A stretch of DNA of 64,000 bases from Erodium maritimum (lineage: Eukaryota > Streptophyta > Magnoliopsida > Geraniales > Geraniaceae), in NCBI GenBank assembly GCA_963921825.1, contig OY997592.1, forward strand, positions 57,308,336 to 57,372,335. Reading direction: 5' to 3'. Below, one piece after another: positions 36,208 to 47,545 of this stretch (positions are counted from its first letter, which is position 1; each line of letters starts with the position of its first letter). Under the pieces are notes generated by a model that ran no database searches, had not been told where the DNA came from, and saw nothing but the letters and a program-made list of their open reading frames with translations. The position numbers and the translations under genes were made by a program.

Positions 36208-38601
36208 ATTTATCACGGATAAACATTCAAGAAGGAAAAGACGCAGCCTCTCTTTTTTCTGTGCTCTGCTAGGGTTTGGAGGAGCTTTGCGAGAATCACC
36301 GTGTTTTCATGGAGTTTTCGAGCGCGATGGAAGGCGGGTACAACGGCTGCGACGGCGGGGTGCACTGGGGGCCTCGCCTGTCGGAGCATGAAGATCGGGA
36401 CGGGGCTCTCGATGACCGGGATGAGTCTCGTGTACCTGTTGAGGGGAAGCCAGTGGAGGAAGCGGTGGATGAGACGACGGCCACGGAGGCTTCGTGGCCG
36501 GAGGAAGAGCCGGAGGAGGAGGACGACCTGGCGAACTCGGAGGGGTTGATGACGGACCTGACTGTGGGATCGCTGGTGATGCGTTTCTCGGCTCGCCCCG
36601 TGGAGATGGATGGCTGGGTGGTGGGAGGCCGGGTCCGATCGGTACCGGCTGGCCTTCGTCGTACGCCGGCGAGAGGACCAAGACCCAGGTGTCCGGGTAG
36701 TGGGACAGGACGGCGGGAGGCGGTTCGGGATGAAGACGTCGGACTCGGAGATCACGTCGGAGGAGATTCCGGAGGCGGTTGCTTGGCGACGAAGAAAGGG
36801 GAAGGAGCCGGCGGCGCCATATACGACTAGGGTTTCGGGGAGTCGGGCCGGGGACAGAGCGGGCCTGGGCCGAGGCTTTATGGGGGATGCTCGTTGGACT
36901 GGGAACACACCTCGGGCTGGACTGGATCATTATCCGGGCTGGACCCGGGGAGGAGATGGGGACATAGCCCGACATCTCGGTACGGGTCGGGTCGAGGGCA
37001 GGCAGACGGGTCGGGTGGAGCACGGGTTGGTGCGGTGCCCGGGTCGATTCAGGGGGTCGGGTACACTCCGACAGCGCCGGTTCAAGGGGCCTACTCGGGT
37101 CAGGTGGATCCGGGCCATGGGGACAATCCACCAACTGGAGTTTGGGGTTCTCAGGGGGGCAGGTCGGAGCATTGGACTCCCAAATGGGTGCGATGAGGAT
37201 TAAGGAGGTAGTTGTGCCGGTTCATGAAGTCACTAACCGCGGGAACTCGTACAGATTCGCCTTGGCAACCAAGGTCCTGACTTCCAGAAATTTTTTCTGG
37301 AAGTCAGTGGTGGCACGAATGGAGGATGTTTGGGGAATGAAGGTCGAGCCTAAACCCCTGGAAGGTGGTCTGGTCGCTTTTTTCTTCCGTTCAGCTAATG
37401 AGAGGGAAAGGGTTTTGCTGGGTGAACCATGGTCCTTTTGGGACTCCCTGATCCTAGTTACAGATCTGAGGGCCCACATGCAGGTTCAGGACCTGCAATT
37501 CCACCATTTCTCGGTCTGGGCGAGGGTGTCCAATCTACCAGTAGGAGTTTGGACGAGGGATGTGGGGTTCAGGGTCGACAACACGCTGGGAGTCTGTCAA
37601 GGCGTGGATGTGGACAAGGATGGACTCTGCTGGGGGGATTTTATGAAGGTCAGAATCAGGGCGGATATCCGAGTCCCGCTGCAGAGTCAGCTCTGGTTCC
37701 GCCTGTCTGTCTCTCAGGTACGAACGCGTCTCAATATTTCGTATGAGTATTTACCTGAGCACTGCTTTGGGTGCTGCTGTGCATGACACCTGTTCCCGGT
37801 CTGTCCGGTGATTGGGGGCGTTCGGGGGTCCTCTCTGAAGGCACCAGGGGATCCGAGGTCGGCAATGGAGAAAGCCACACATGGGAAGGCCGTCCCGGGG
37901 ACGAACTGGACTTACCTAGGGGGTTCGGAGAAAGGAGGCCACTCTAAAGGGGTACCAAGGACACCGCCAAGACAGGAAGGAAAAGAGTGGTGGGGCCAGC
38001 AGGAAGCAGGGGAGGAAGAGGTGTCGGTGGGTTGGTTACCACGGGATCCGACACCATCTCTATCTGGAAATGAGAGGATCCTGAGGAGGACGAGGAATCT
38101 GCGGCGTCGAATGAGGCGTCATCTGCAGGGGCGGGGGGCTTCAAGCACCCTCGCCTCCAGGAATGAGTGCGGAAAGAGCCAGGGAAGGTTTGATCGGCTG
38201 TACCTGTTCCCTGGTCTATAGGTGGCATTGGTACCACCAACAGTTGATGAGTTACTTCTCTACCACTTCGGAGTCAGCAATCCCGCGTTCAGGAGCCCTA
38301 CCATTATCAGTCAAGGGAGGACGACGCACTCTGACTTACCGGGGGAGTAACAGGGCCACCACTGCATGTTTATCCTCTGATCTGCTCGATCAGTTTCTTA
38401 TGGTTGGAGTATACTGTATCGGTGTCCATGGATGCTACCGCAGTCCCGCCCTCCCGACCGCCATTATGTCTATGAGCAAAATTTATTTTTCTGCACTTGT
38501 TTTTCCAATTCTGTTAGATTGGTATATGTATGGTGATTCCTACGTTTGTAGGCACCAGATTACTTTAAATTAATAATATCATCATTTCCTCTAAAAAAAA
38601 A
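36208..38601 (+). mobile_element. ORF1-only LINE, family A copy 3 (2.39 kb)
   Basis: A target-site duplication of 23-24 bp (begins GTAAAATAA, ends AAATTAAGAAT, one-base indel) lies at 36184-36207 and 38602-38624. The 3' end is a poly-A run at 38593-38601. The 5' end has CTGCTAGGGTTTGGAGGAGC and CTTTGCGA, as in copies 1 and 2. The body is GC-rich, with an acidic/Gly-rich N-terminal frame (36276-36830) and the DUF4283 frame (37142-37786). The roughly 400-bp 3' region matches the other copies. No ORF2 is present, so mobility must have come from a partner LINE. Confidence 0.85.
37142..37890 (+). pseudogene. LINE family A ORF1: DUF4283 plus zinc knuckle with one stop
   Basis: The best preserved ORF1 of the family. 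The frame from 37142 reads FALATKVLTSRNFFWKSVVA, FFFRSANERERVLLGEPWSF, TDLRAHMQVQDLQFHHFSVW and CWGDFMKVRIRADIRVPLQS (DUF4283), then YEYLPEHCFGCCCA-stop-HLFPVC. The stop (TGA at 37784-37786) replaces the Gly codon of the knuckle C-x2-C-x4-H-x4-C, and the frame then continues with GKAVPGTNWTYLG, as in the copy at 10455-10895. A single nonsense change separates it from an intact domain. Upstream frames are shifted. Confidence 0.78.
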
Positions 38602-38624
38602 GTAAAATAAAAAAAATTAAGAAT

Positions 38625-39680
38625 TAACACAAATTAAGGATAAATAGTTCATGAAGAAAACAATTAGTAATGGGTTATTATAATAAATAATGAAAGAAAC
38701 TTGAAGAAAAATAATAATATATCCCTTGCAAAACGAAAGCGAAAAGTCAACGACCTTTAGGACGTGCAAGTTCTCTTATGCCTTCACGAGGGCATTTTAG
38801 ACTTTTTGCAGCTCAAACTAATGGATCCGTGAAGTCAGACAAATTTTGTTTTTTTTGTTTGTTTGTAAATTTTGGAAAAGTTTACGTTAGGACATGCATC
38901 GTAGTTAGAACACACAAATGAGATAGAGGTCACTGTTGGAAAAGACGTCATCCCTGTTTATTATGCACCAAGTCTGGTATACACCATTTTGTGTAGCTTT
39001 ATTGAAAACTATAAACAGACAGCACCTTGTAGATGAACAAATATTACACAGAAATTTGAAAATCATGCTATACCGGTACTAATTAATCTAATAAATTTTG
39101 GAACCACATTGGTCTCCATGATTGACCAGATTGTGATGTAACCACTTTAATCATACAATGTTAGATTAAAAGAATTGACTTGCTCCATACACGGTTGTTC
39201 TCTGTTGGACACCAACAAAGTCTTGTCCATTTCCAGTGAACTCACTTTGTAGTCATCCAATTTCAAGATATCGTGCTGTTTATTCTGGAGATGCCTGAGT
39301 ACATGTTAAACTTCCATCCTTTTCTTCTTTCGTATTTTTTAGAATAACCCACTTGTGAATTGTACTTTCCTTAATGATCTGCAGGTTGCTTATTTGATCA
39401 AACCTTGCCTTCTTGTGAATGTGATTTTTCTCCCCTTTCTCTTCTTCCCGCCTGTTTTCACTCCCATGGGTACTCAAGAATGTTCTTGGGATGGTTGACT
39501 TCAAAACTGTAAGTTTTGTTAGTTTTTTTCTTGTTTGGGGCAAAATAGGTCCTTCAGTCAACACTTGTCTATGTTCCGTTGTCTCACTTTGAAAACTGTG
39601 TTCTTTTTTCTTGATATAGTACTTGAATATTTTTTAGTTCAATCATCTTTAATTATTCAAATGCATTGGTTTGAATATGC
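38625..39680. other. AT-rich intergenic, nothing recognised
   Basis: Only short frames (for example minus 39564-39280, Lys/Glu-rich) without a domain. It separates the LINE from the second copy of the duplicated block. Confidence 0.5.
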
Positions 39681-39689
39681 CCTTGAAAA

Positions 39690-40200
39690 GTGATGGACAA
39701 ACTTGGTACTGTTGTTTTGTTTAACATACATGGTAGCCTCTTATATGGGAAAGCTGCTATTTGAGTATTTGAGCAATGGCATTTAGCTAGTTTACCTCTT
39801 CGAGTCAGACATTGTGCATTTGGAGGTGGAGATGTGTGGATATGGAGAGGCTGTTCGGTGCATCCAGGAAGATCTATGAAGAAGGTTACGCTGATGCTTG
39901 AAGGTATGATCCCAAGTTTTTGTTCCCATATAGCTTTTCCTATTGAAATCAGCTTGTTTTGTTTGCTTCAAGTGTCCAAATTAGAAGATTATATATATAT
40001 ATATTTTCCCAATCATATTCATGTATAGTGAAGTTTTCTTACTTGCTATTTGTATCAAGTTAGGAAGTTATCTCTTTCTTACCCGAATAAGATATCCCTT
40101 TCCACTCATGGAATATATTTTTGGTTAGAAGTTCTAATAACTACTTAAGAAGTTCAATTTAAATATATCGTGTTGTTAATTAAGGAGATAATGCTTTTGT
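39690..40200 (+). repeat. Second copy of the duplicated block
   Basis: Closely similar to 34930-35490 over about 500 bp (for example TACTGTTGTTTTGTTTAACA, TCATGGAATATA, TTAGAAGATTATAT). The differences are small indels, including a longer TA run at 39992-40004. The copies lie 4.7 kb apart in direct orientation, with the family A LINE between them. Confidence 0.75.
39805..39905 (+). pseudogene. Receptor-kinase C-terminal fragment, second copy
   Basis: Plus frame: EMCGYGEAVRCIQEDL, then a stop where the first copy reads SLRPTMKK. A deletion of about 14 bp removed the SLRPT codons and shifted the frame. Otherwise equivalent to 35068-35185. Confidence 0.68.
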
Positions 40201-40204
40201 AAGT

Positions 40205-40946
40205 TGACTGCCTTATCTGAATAATTCTGATATTGCATTCAGTATACTTAAGAATACTAACTCTGAATTGATTTATCGGTGTACTGTTATTTAACAGAAT
40301 AGCATGCCAGCAGGATGTTTTTAGCGAGTCAATATCCCTGTCTCCGTATGTTGCTTAGATGGAGACATATAATCTATAAACAACAAAGCGTAACCTTCAA
40401 AGTATAGGCACAAAAGCTGAGCTTCATGTTCATCTCTATTTCGACTTTGAAGATTATGCAGCTGAAATATTCAATGGAACTGAAGCTGGCAAATGCTAGA
40501 AACTGTATTAAGAGTCGAGTTTCACATTATGTAGCTTAGCTCACTAATGCTATATAGCACAAAACAAGTCAACGTGACTGAAAATGAGATATACATGCAC
40601 CCCAGACCTCATATAATAAGTAGAATTCAAAGTTCAAATGCCTAATTATAGTCAAAAAGCTCCAACACAAACAAGGACGACTCTTTTCTATCGCAACTTG
40701 ACATGTATTACTAGGCCTAATTGTCTTCCAAGATCATAGTTATACTAACAATATATCTGTTTTAGGATGTTGATGTCACTATAAATAGTTAACAACTATA
40801 AATGTGTTTCCCATAATTCTAACATATCTTGTCATTATTATATTAGTAGTATAATTAGCAACATTCCATATCCTTAGTTTCTATCTATGATGCATTATTA
40901 GCAGGCATGTTGGATGATATTGAAATTAAACAACTTGAAGATATTT
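40205..40946. other. AT-rich DNA downstream of the lectin receptor kinase
   Basis: No frame or element recognised. The kinase 3' UTR would lie here, within the first few hundred bases left of 40946 on the minus strand. Confidence 0.45.
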
Positions 40947-43900
40947 TCAGTTGTACATGCTATTATATGGGCAAGGGCAAGGAGGAACTGTAACTTGAAC
41001 TATACCTTCAAGCATCAGCATAACCTTCTTCATGGTTGGCCTTATAGATGGGTCCTCTTGGATACACCAAATAGCAACCATCACAAACCTCTCCAGTTTC
41101 TTCATGTCACTCAAGACCTCCGCATCATCTTCAACCAGAACGTCTAAAGTTCCTCTTCGGCAGCAGTCATAAGCCCAATCGCTAAGAATCGCTTTCTCCT
41201 CCCCTTCGTTCTCTATGTCCACACTTTTCCTGCAACAAATGATCTCGAGTAGCAGCACACCGAAGCTGTACACGTCCACTTTCACAGTAATGGCCATGTG
41301 CCTGAACCACTCGGGTGCTACGTACCCTTTTGTTCCTCGAATAGCAGTGTGTGTACGACTTTGGTTCAACATCAAGAGCTTGGCCAACCCGAAATCAGCA
41401 ATTCGGACGTTGTAATACTCGTCAAGAAGTATGTTCTGAGGCTTTATATCGCAATGGATCACTTGAGTCTTGCATTCATCATGGAGATACACAAGTCCTC
41501 TCCCTATCCCTAAGGCGATCTGATTTCTTTGTTCCCAAGTCGGCTTTAAGTCCCCGTAAAGCAAGCTTGCCAAAGTGCCGTTGCTCAAGAACTCGTACAC
41601 CAGAAGGCGATTCTGTCCCTCGTTGCAGAAGCCAAGGAGCCTAACTAGATTCTTGTGATAAGTTTGGCCTATCACATTCACTTCAGCTTTGAATTCCTTT
41701 TCGGAGTCTTCCGCAACTCTGTTAAGCTTCTTGACAGCTATCAGGATCTTGGAACCCGTAGGATCTAACTCCCCTTTATAGACAATCCCAAAGGAGCCTC
41801 TTCCCAATTCTTCCTTGTAACCATCAGTGGCTTCAGCAAGCTCCTTGTAAGTGAAGCACTGCAAGTTCCCCTCCATGATGCTCTCACTCGCGCGAGGATG
41901 CATGCTCGAAGAAAACCTTTTGTTGTACCATATGAACGTCCCCATACACATAAAAAAGATAAACACCAAGTTGAAAAGAGCCGAGCTTCCCAAGAGAGCC
42001 GAAATGACAATAACCAAACCAATATGATCCTTTTTCTCTTGGACCGGCGCCATTCTTCCAGGTTTTTATAAAAGCCCTTCCGATTCCCAACTGCTCTCCC
42101 TCATATGACAGAGGCATCCTCTTCTTGTTACAAGCATCAACATTTAACACAGCCGCGGCGCACAGGCAATCATGCAGGCAAGAGGTCTTGCACGCTTCCT
42201 CAGTACTCGGTTGTATGCGCTCGTAATCAGATGCTATCCAATTCGTATTATCAATTGGAACAAGATCAAAAGCTTCTTCTGGGTTTCCCATGACAACGGC
42301 ATCACAAGAAAGGAAGTAGTCTGGCTTGCATCCCCCGTAGGGATCGCTTGCATTAAGCAAGGAGAAGTGTAAGGGACAATTACAAGCCACCCTGTGATAG
42401 TTGAGCCTGCACACACTGTTGTATCCGCAAGGGCCTGTGTACAAGCCTTGTAGCCCTCCGCCTAGTTTGGTGCATATGTTCTCAGGAATCAACCACAGGC
42501 GTGTCCAGCTGCCCTTCTTACTAGCTCAGACTTCCCCGGAGATAAGCCACCTTGGTTGACGGCGCCGTAAGGGTTCCATCAGTTGCAGGGGCTATGTAGT
42601 TCCGCGTGTTATTTGTCAGCGATAGATACATACTACCAGATTCGTTCAACACCATCACAGTCCCTGTGTTAACAGTGGCAGTATAGTAATAAGCATCGTA
42701 CTGATATCCACTCGCCAGGTTTATGGCGTTCATCAGCAAGTTCCCATCCATCTGTAGCCGAAACTGATACCTGTTGGAAATATTATTAAGGTTTGTGAGC
42801 TTTAATTTAAATTATGTATATCATATTTGACGAGGATTTAACTAACTTATCGTGTCAAATAACACACTATAATTAATTATATGCCAATTTATTATTTGAT
42901 TTTTGATGATAAAAAATTCGGTGAAAGATTATAACAGGAAAGAGTTCCTAGAAATGTTATTTAAAACATAAGACAGGCAATCCTTATTCCAATACCATCT
43001 TCTTTGTCTCCCACATCAAGCTTTGCCAACTTATAAGTTATGGGTAAACTTTATCTCACTGCCCTAAAAATACTTGCGTTTCGTCTTACTACCTTAACCA
43101 AACTTTGTTGCACCTCATTATCCTAACGAAACTTTTAGTTGCACTTTCATACCCGCCGTCAACTTGACATCCATTTTTAGATGGGAAATGGTAAAAAGTC
43201 CAAAATACCCTTCACTAGCACTCAAATTTTCAAAAGCATGTCATTGGTTTTCAAAAATTCTTTTTATTTATTTATTTTATATCAATCAGTTTTTTATTTT
43301 TAAAAAATCACTTTATTCTTAAAAAAATCAGAATTTATTTTTTAAAATTATTTTTTATTTTAAAAAGTAATATTTTATTTAAAAAAATCATATTTTATTT
43401 TTGAAAATCAGATTTTATTTTTGAAAATAATTTTTTTTAAAAAATTAGCTTTTGTTTTTAAAAACTATTTTTTATTTTTAAAATCAGATATTATTTTATT
43501 TTTAAAATCAGATTTAATTTTCAAAAAATCATTTAAAGAAAACAGTTTTCAAATATGTCCCTTCTTTAGAAAAAGCTGTTTAAAAAATGATTTTTAAACA
43601 AAATTAAAATCTGTTTTTTAAAAATAAAATCTTATTTTTTTGTAAAAAAATTGATTTTTAAAAATAAAACCTGATTTTAAAAAATAAAAAACTAAAATTT
43701 AAAAAAAATATATTTTTTAAAAATAAAATATTAATTTTTAAAATAAACACTAATTAAAAAAAATAAAATATTATTTTTTAAGAATAAAGTGATTTAAAAA
43801 AAATAAAAAACTGATTTATATAAAATAAATAAATAAAAAGAATTTTTGAAAACCAATGACATGCTTTTGAAAATTTGAGTGTTAGTGAAGGGTATTTTGG

Positions 43901-45195
43901 ACTTTTTACCATTTCCCATCTAAAAATGGATGTCAAGTTGACGGCGAGTATAAAAGTGCAACTAAAAGTTTCGTTAGGATAATGAGGTGCAACAAAGTTT
44001 GGTTAGGATAGTAAGACGAAACGCAAGTATTTTTAGGGTACCCTTTGCTAATCTAATAACCCATGTGATTGATTTAAGCCATTATATCATAAAAAGGCCG
44101 AAAAGTATAAGAATTATTCATTGCTCTAAAAATTCTAATTAGGTTTCGCTTAGACGCCTGTCTAGGCTCCATTTTTTTGTTGGCCGACCCGACTAATTGA
44201 GTTAATCCCCGATTAATTCCCGTTTAATCCCTGATTAATCATCAAAAGGTTTTAACCGTCCGACTAGTGCATAACGACTTTTAGAACCTTGAAATTATTA
44301 TTTATGAGTGTACCACATTGAAAGAGTCAAACTCGAGCTGATGTACCAATTTGCCTTATTACGCGTCTGTACTAAATTATTTTTATTAATCTCTGTTATT
44401 GAGTTCTACTATGCTTCCATTTTTACTAATTCTGTTCATCTTTATTATCATCATGAGTTTTCTGTTATACATCTATTGTCTGATAAACAAAATAAGTATT
44501 TGTTTTAGTTTGATTACATAACTTGCAAAATCATGTTGAATATAAAATTAGATCAAATATCTAAAAATACATCCTCAAATTAGAGTTGCTGATAGATTGA
44601 ATTTATAAAAATATATTTGTGGTTCATAAGAAATCATGTCTTCCAGAATGTATGTCATATACCTTCCCAAGGAGAAGTCTGCCTGTGAGCTCCGGGAAGA
44701 GAGGAAAGTCGATCCTTTTCTGAGCACCTGTCCTGGAAGAATGGTGTCGGCAGGATTGTCGAAGCTCTGCCACAAGATGTCAGAGGTGGTGCCCGTAACC
44801 ACCAAGTTCCCTGTATCGTTCAGGAAACCTGCGGCGGCTACGCCGAGGTTCACACCCGACCGCCACAGCTCCTTACCAGATTGAGGGTCGTTAAGGACAA
44901 AGCCACGGTCGGCGGTGAGCTCTACCTTGGATCCCTTAGGCGCAGGATCCGTGCCTTTAGGATACCAGACAATGTCGTCTAGTTGGTCGCGAGTGTTGAA
45001 CCATATGGCAAGGACAAAGCGATCTCCTTTCTGGTCGATTCGTCTTAACCCCAAGGCGAAAACTCTGTTGGGAGAGAGCCAGGGAGAGGCATTGGCATCC
45101 CCTGCAGTGAGCGAGCTCCCCACATCGATTTTAGCTTGTGCCGGGACACAAAATGGAAGCAAGACCATCAAGAGCAAGACACTTGGATAAGCCAT
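40947..45195 (-). pseudogene. G-type lectin S-receptor-like Ser/Thr kinase (LECRK class), frameshifted
   Basis: Two-exon model: exon 1 45195-44663 and exon 2 42770-40947, with intron GTATAT..CCAACAG joining LGR|YQFRLQ in phase. Family members sit in the plasma membrane and sense extracellular cues. Order: signal peptide (MAYPSVLLLMVLLPFCVPAQ); B-lectin domain (SPNRVFALGLRR, WFNTRDQLDDIVWYP, DTGNLVV); PAN-like Cys cluster (EACKTSCLHDCLCAAAVLN); transmembrane helix near 41980; kinase with GRGSFGIVYKG, AVKKLN, HCDIKPQNILLDE (non-RD), DFGLAK and GYVAPEW; normal C-terminus. Two lesions break it. Near 42520 a deletion of about 20-25 codons after VAYLRGSLS shifts the frame into TAG; near 42050 a second shift falls between IKTWKN and APVQEKKDH. 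The kinase half is uninterrupted (368 codons from 42053). A sequencing error could explain one lesion, hardly both. Confidence 0.85.
43042..44043. mobile_element. Large foldback (MULE-MITE type) element in the LECRK intron
   Basis: A 1-kb near-perfect palindrome. The left arm (43042-43285) begins GGGTAAACTTT..CCCTAAAAATACTTGCG. The right arm (43845-44043) is its inverted copy, ending CGCAAGTATTTTTAGGGTACCC; long matching blocks include TCAACTTGACATCCATTTTT and AATACCCTTCACTA.CACTCA. The roughly 560-bp centre is itself AT-only and imperfectly palindromic (ATTTTTAAAAAT units). No 9-bp target-site duplication was found by eye (flanks ATAAGTTAT and TTTGCTAAT). It lies wholly inside the predicted intron 42771-44662. 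Confidence 0.82.
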
Positions 45196-45620
45196 TGCTA
45201 GATTAAGCTTGTGAAAACTGAAGTGGGTGGTGGGTGTATTTTTACTGTCCAAGAGCTTCAAGGAAACGTCTAAGAGTGGAAATGTGGCGGATCCCATGAA
45301 CCCACCGTGTTCTTTGGGGGAGAAGACTAAGTCTCCCTTGGAGTATCAAAGCCTGGTTTTGAGTTTTAAAATTGAATCACTGTGTTTTGCCTTGAGGGAT
45401 GGTTTACAACAAATTGTGGTGGAACTGGAATGCGTGATTAAGAATGTCTGATTCAATAATGCGTTGTTGAATCTCCCAAGTAGGAACGTTGGATTTGGAT
45501 TACCAAATGGACTCAACTCCAGAATGTCCAACACGGTAGAAACTTCCAACATCGTATGTGCCTTTATTTCTTCAAGTGTCAAAGATGAGTCATGGTGTGA
45601 CCGTTTGTCTATATGCCCTA
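45196..45620 (-). promoter_or_regulatory. Upstream region of the lectin receptor kinase
   Basis: A frame extending upstream of the chosen Met (to 45297) lacks signal-peptide character, so the Met at 45195 is preferred. No unambiguous TATA box. This short region lies between the gene and a retroelement tail at 45628. Confidence 0.3.
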
Positions 45621-45627
45621 CTTGGTA

Positions 45628-46500
45628 TTTTTTTAGAACGACAAATTGAAATATTATAATTTTTAAAAACGATTACATCGAAATGCCTCGAGGAACATGT
45701 ATCTCGACCATAAAAGGCCAATATAAGCGAACACGAGTTCACTGGACCTTGGAATACCAGAACCATCATAGACGGTATTTTGACGCCCCATGGGCAAAGG
45801 CAGAAGGCGGGGAGGAGGAACGGGATGCCGAAGATCCTGATGAACCTCTACAGTAATAGTGATGGTGGGAGGCGAAACATCGTCTAGGGACCCCTCCCAG
45901 GGCCAGTCCCCGATGCTTATGTGGTGTATCATTCCTCTAACGGGGCATCTCCCCCGCCTGTGATTTGACTTGCCAGCCAGATGTGGGCGCTACCCTTGCC
46001 CGTACTGCAGCAGCCGCACTCCTACAAACCAAAGGCGTCGGAGCTTTCACAACTCACACTCCTGGATGGGCGCGCCCACCACCTCCAATTCCACCATGCT
46101 CCGTGACATCATGGTAGCAAACGAATCAGCAGAGAGCTGATCTCCACCAACTCCTCTCCGGATGTTCCCGTATACAAAAGCCGGGGCTTTCGTCAATGAC
46201 CACCAAGGGGGGGCCTATCGCGGGCACCTGGCTGACATCCCAGGTGGGGGCTCGGGGATCAGGGTTAGGTACCGGGTCCATTGTTACCTCGGTCCCCCTT
46301 CCTTGAGATAACCGACCCTTAGGTATCGGTCCATTGTCACCAAGGTTGGAGCCTCAATCTCACGCTCCCAACCCAACGCAGCACCGGCTCCACCAAAATC
46401 CCTATAGGACTGTGGCGCCACCCCCGCCAGCCAAGAGTGATGAGCAACCGACCGTCTGACGTAGAGGCGCTGTCCTCTCACCACATTGGACCACATCAGT
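45628..46500 (-). mobile_element. LINE-like repeat, family D copy 2, 3' part (minus strand)
   Basis: The minus strand ends at 45628-45665 in a LINE-type tail (TAATATTTCAATTTGTCG, short spacer, seven A). It shares GCATCGGGGACTGGCCCTGG and CTCCCACCATCACTATTAC with the copy at 20690-21610. The frames (minus 45932-45663 IGDWPWE-SLDD..PPTITITVEV; minus 46496-46284) are decayed. The other half continues at 49227-50090, on the far side of an LTR insertion. Confidence 0.55.
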
Positions 46501-47394
46501 TGTAAGAACCGCCCCAGTCGTTCCCGGTCGAACCAGAAGTTTTCAGGGAAAGTTGACTCTCTACCGGAAAAGTCAACCGATGACTCCGGGAGTCATTCAG
46601 GACCTTTCCGGGGTCCAAAAATCTTAGCCGTCATCACGGTTAGCTTAGTTGGGCCGTTTCCTTTCCGTGGACTGTAATATTGAGAAAAGTCAATCCAGAA
46701 CTTTTATCGGTCAAACGTGGTCTATTTCCGAACTAAATCCGATGAAATAATTGAGCTGAAATTAATTAATGTTTGGAGTGGTCCCCACATGGACAAGTGT
46801 CCAATGTGGCTTGGATGAGAGGAAACAAGCTAAGATTGACCATTTGGCCCCCAAACTTAAAGCTTAAGGACGCTTGGACAAAGGATGGCATTTGGGTAAC
46901 TTCAAGTTGGGCTTTTAAGGGTTTTGGAGCAACCAATTCAGCACAAATCTCTAGGTGGCCGAAATTGGGAGAGAGAGGAAGAAGAAAGTTGAGTTTGGAG
47001 ACTTGAAGAAGAAGAAAATAGTAAAAATGGAAGCTTGAGGCCATTTTCTACCCAAAACCACTCATAACCTCTTGATTCTTCATCTATTCCTCACCCTCAA
47101 GGTAAATCTCTCATCTGTTTTTATTTCTAGCCCTTTTGGTTAATGGGTTTTGGAGGAGAATGGAAGAACTTGGCTGGGTTTTGGAGTTTTGGTTTTGATG
47201 ATGAAGTTTTGGAGGTTTTTGATGTTAGATGATGGATTTAATTCGTTTTTGTGGAGTTTTGATGGTTACCCATGGTGGGTTTTGAATTAGAGACGTTTTA
47301 GGGTCTGTTTTGGAGCTTGTGGTGGTCTTCAATGGACGTTTTAGGGGTTAAAATCGTGAAAACCGAAGCTGGAGGAAGAAGAAGGGGGACTGTT

Positions 47395-47545
47395 CCAGAC
47401 TCGTCACGGTTCCGTGAGGGAGACCATGACGGCGTTGGTCACGACTCCATGAGGAGATCCGTGACGGACTGGGCCACGGATCCGTGATCAGATCCGTGAC
47501 GGAGCCCATCAAGGATCCGTGACCCGAACCGTGACAGACCCAGTG
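47395..47545. repeat. Clustered GATCCGTGACGG-like motif in the solo LTR
   Basis: Within 150 bp the words CGTGACGG, TCCGTGA, CCATGACGG and CCGTGACAG recur about eight times in mixed orientation (TCACGG/CCGTGA). This looks like a regulatory repeat cluster in the U3 or leader part of the LTR. Confidence 0.6.

Noticed and set aside
36307-37134. 275-codon Pro/Arg/Ser-rich minus-strand frame
   Set aside because: It lies opposite the GC-rich 5' part of the family A LINE ORF1 and is the antisense shadow of low-stop sequence.
43260-43860. AT-only zone resembling an origin or matrix attachment region
   Set aside because: It is the centre of the foldback element and is explained by that structure.
44575-45297. 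Reading exon 1 of LECRK as a separate truncated lectin protein interrupted by a transposon
   Set aside because: A good donor (AG|GTATAT) and acceptor (CCAACAG|GTATC) restore the frame exactly at LGR|YQFRLQ, so an intron holding the foldback element is the simpler reading.
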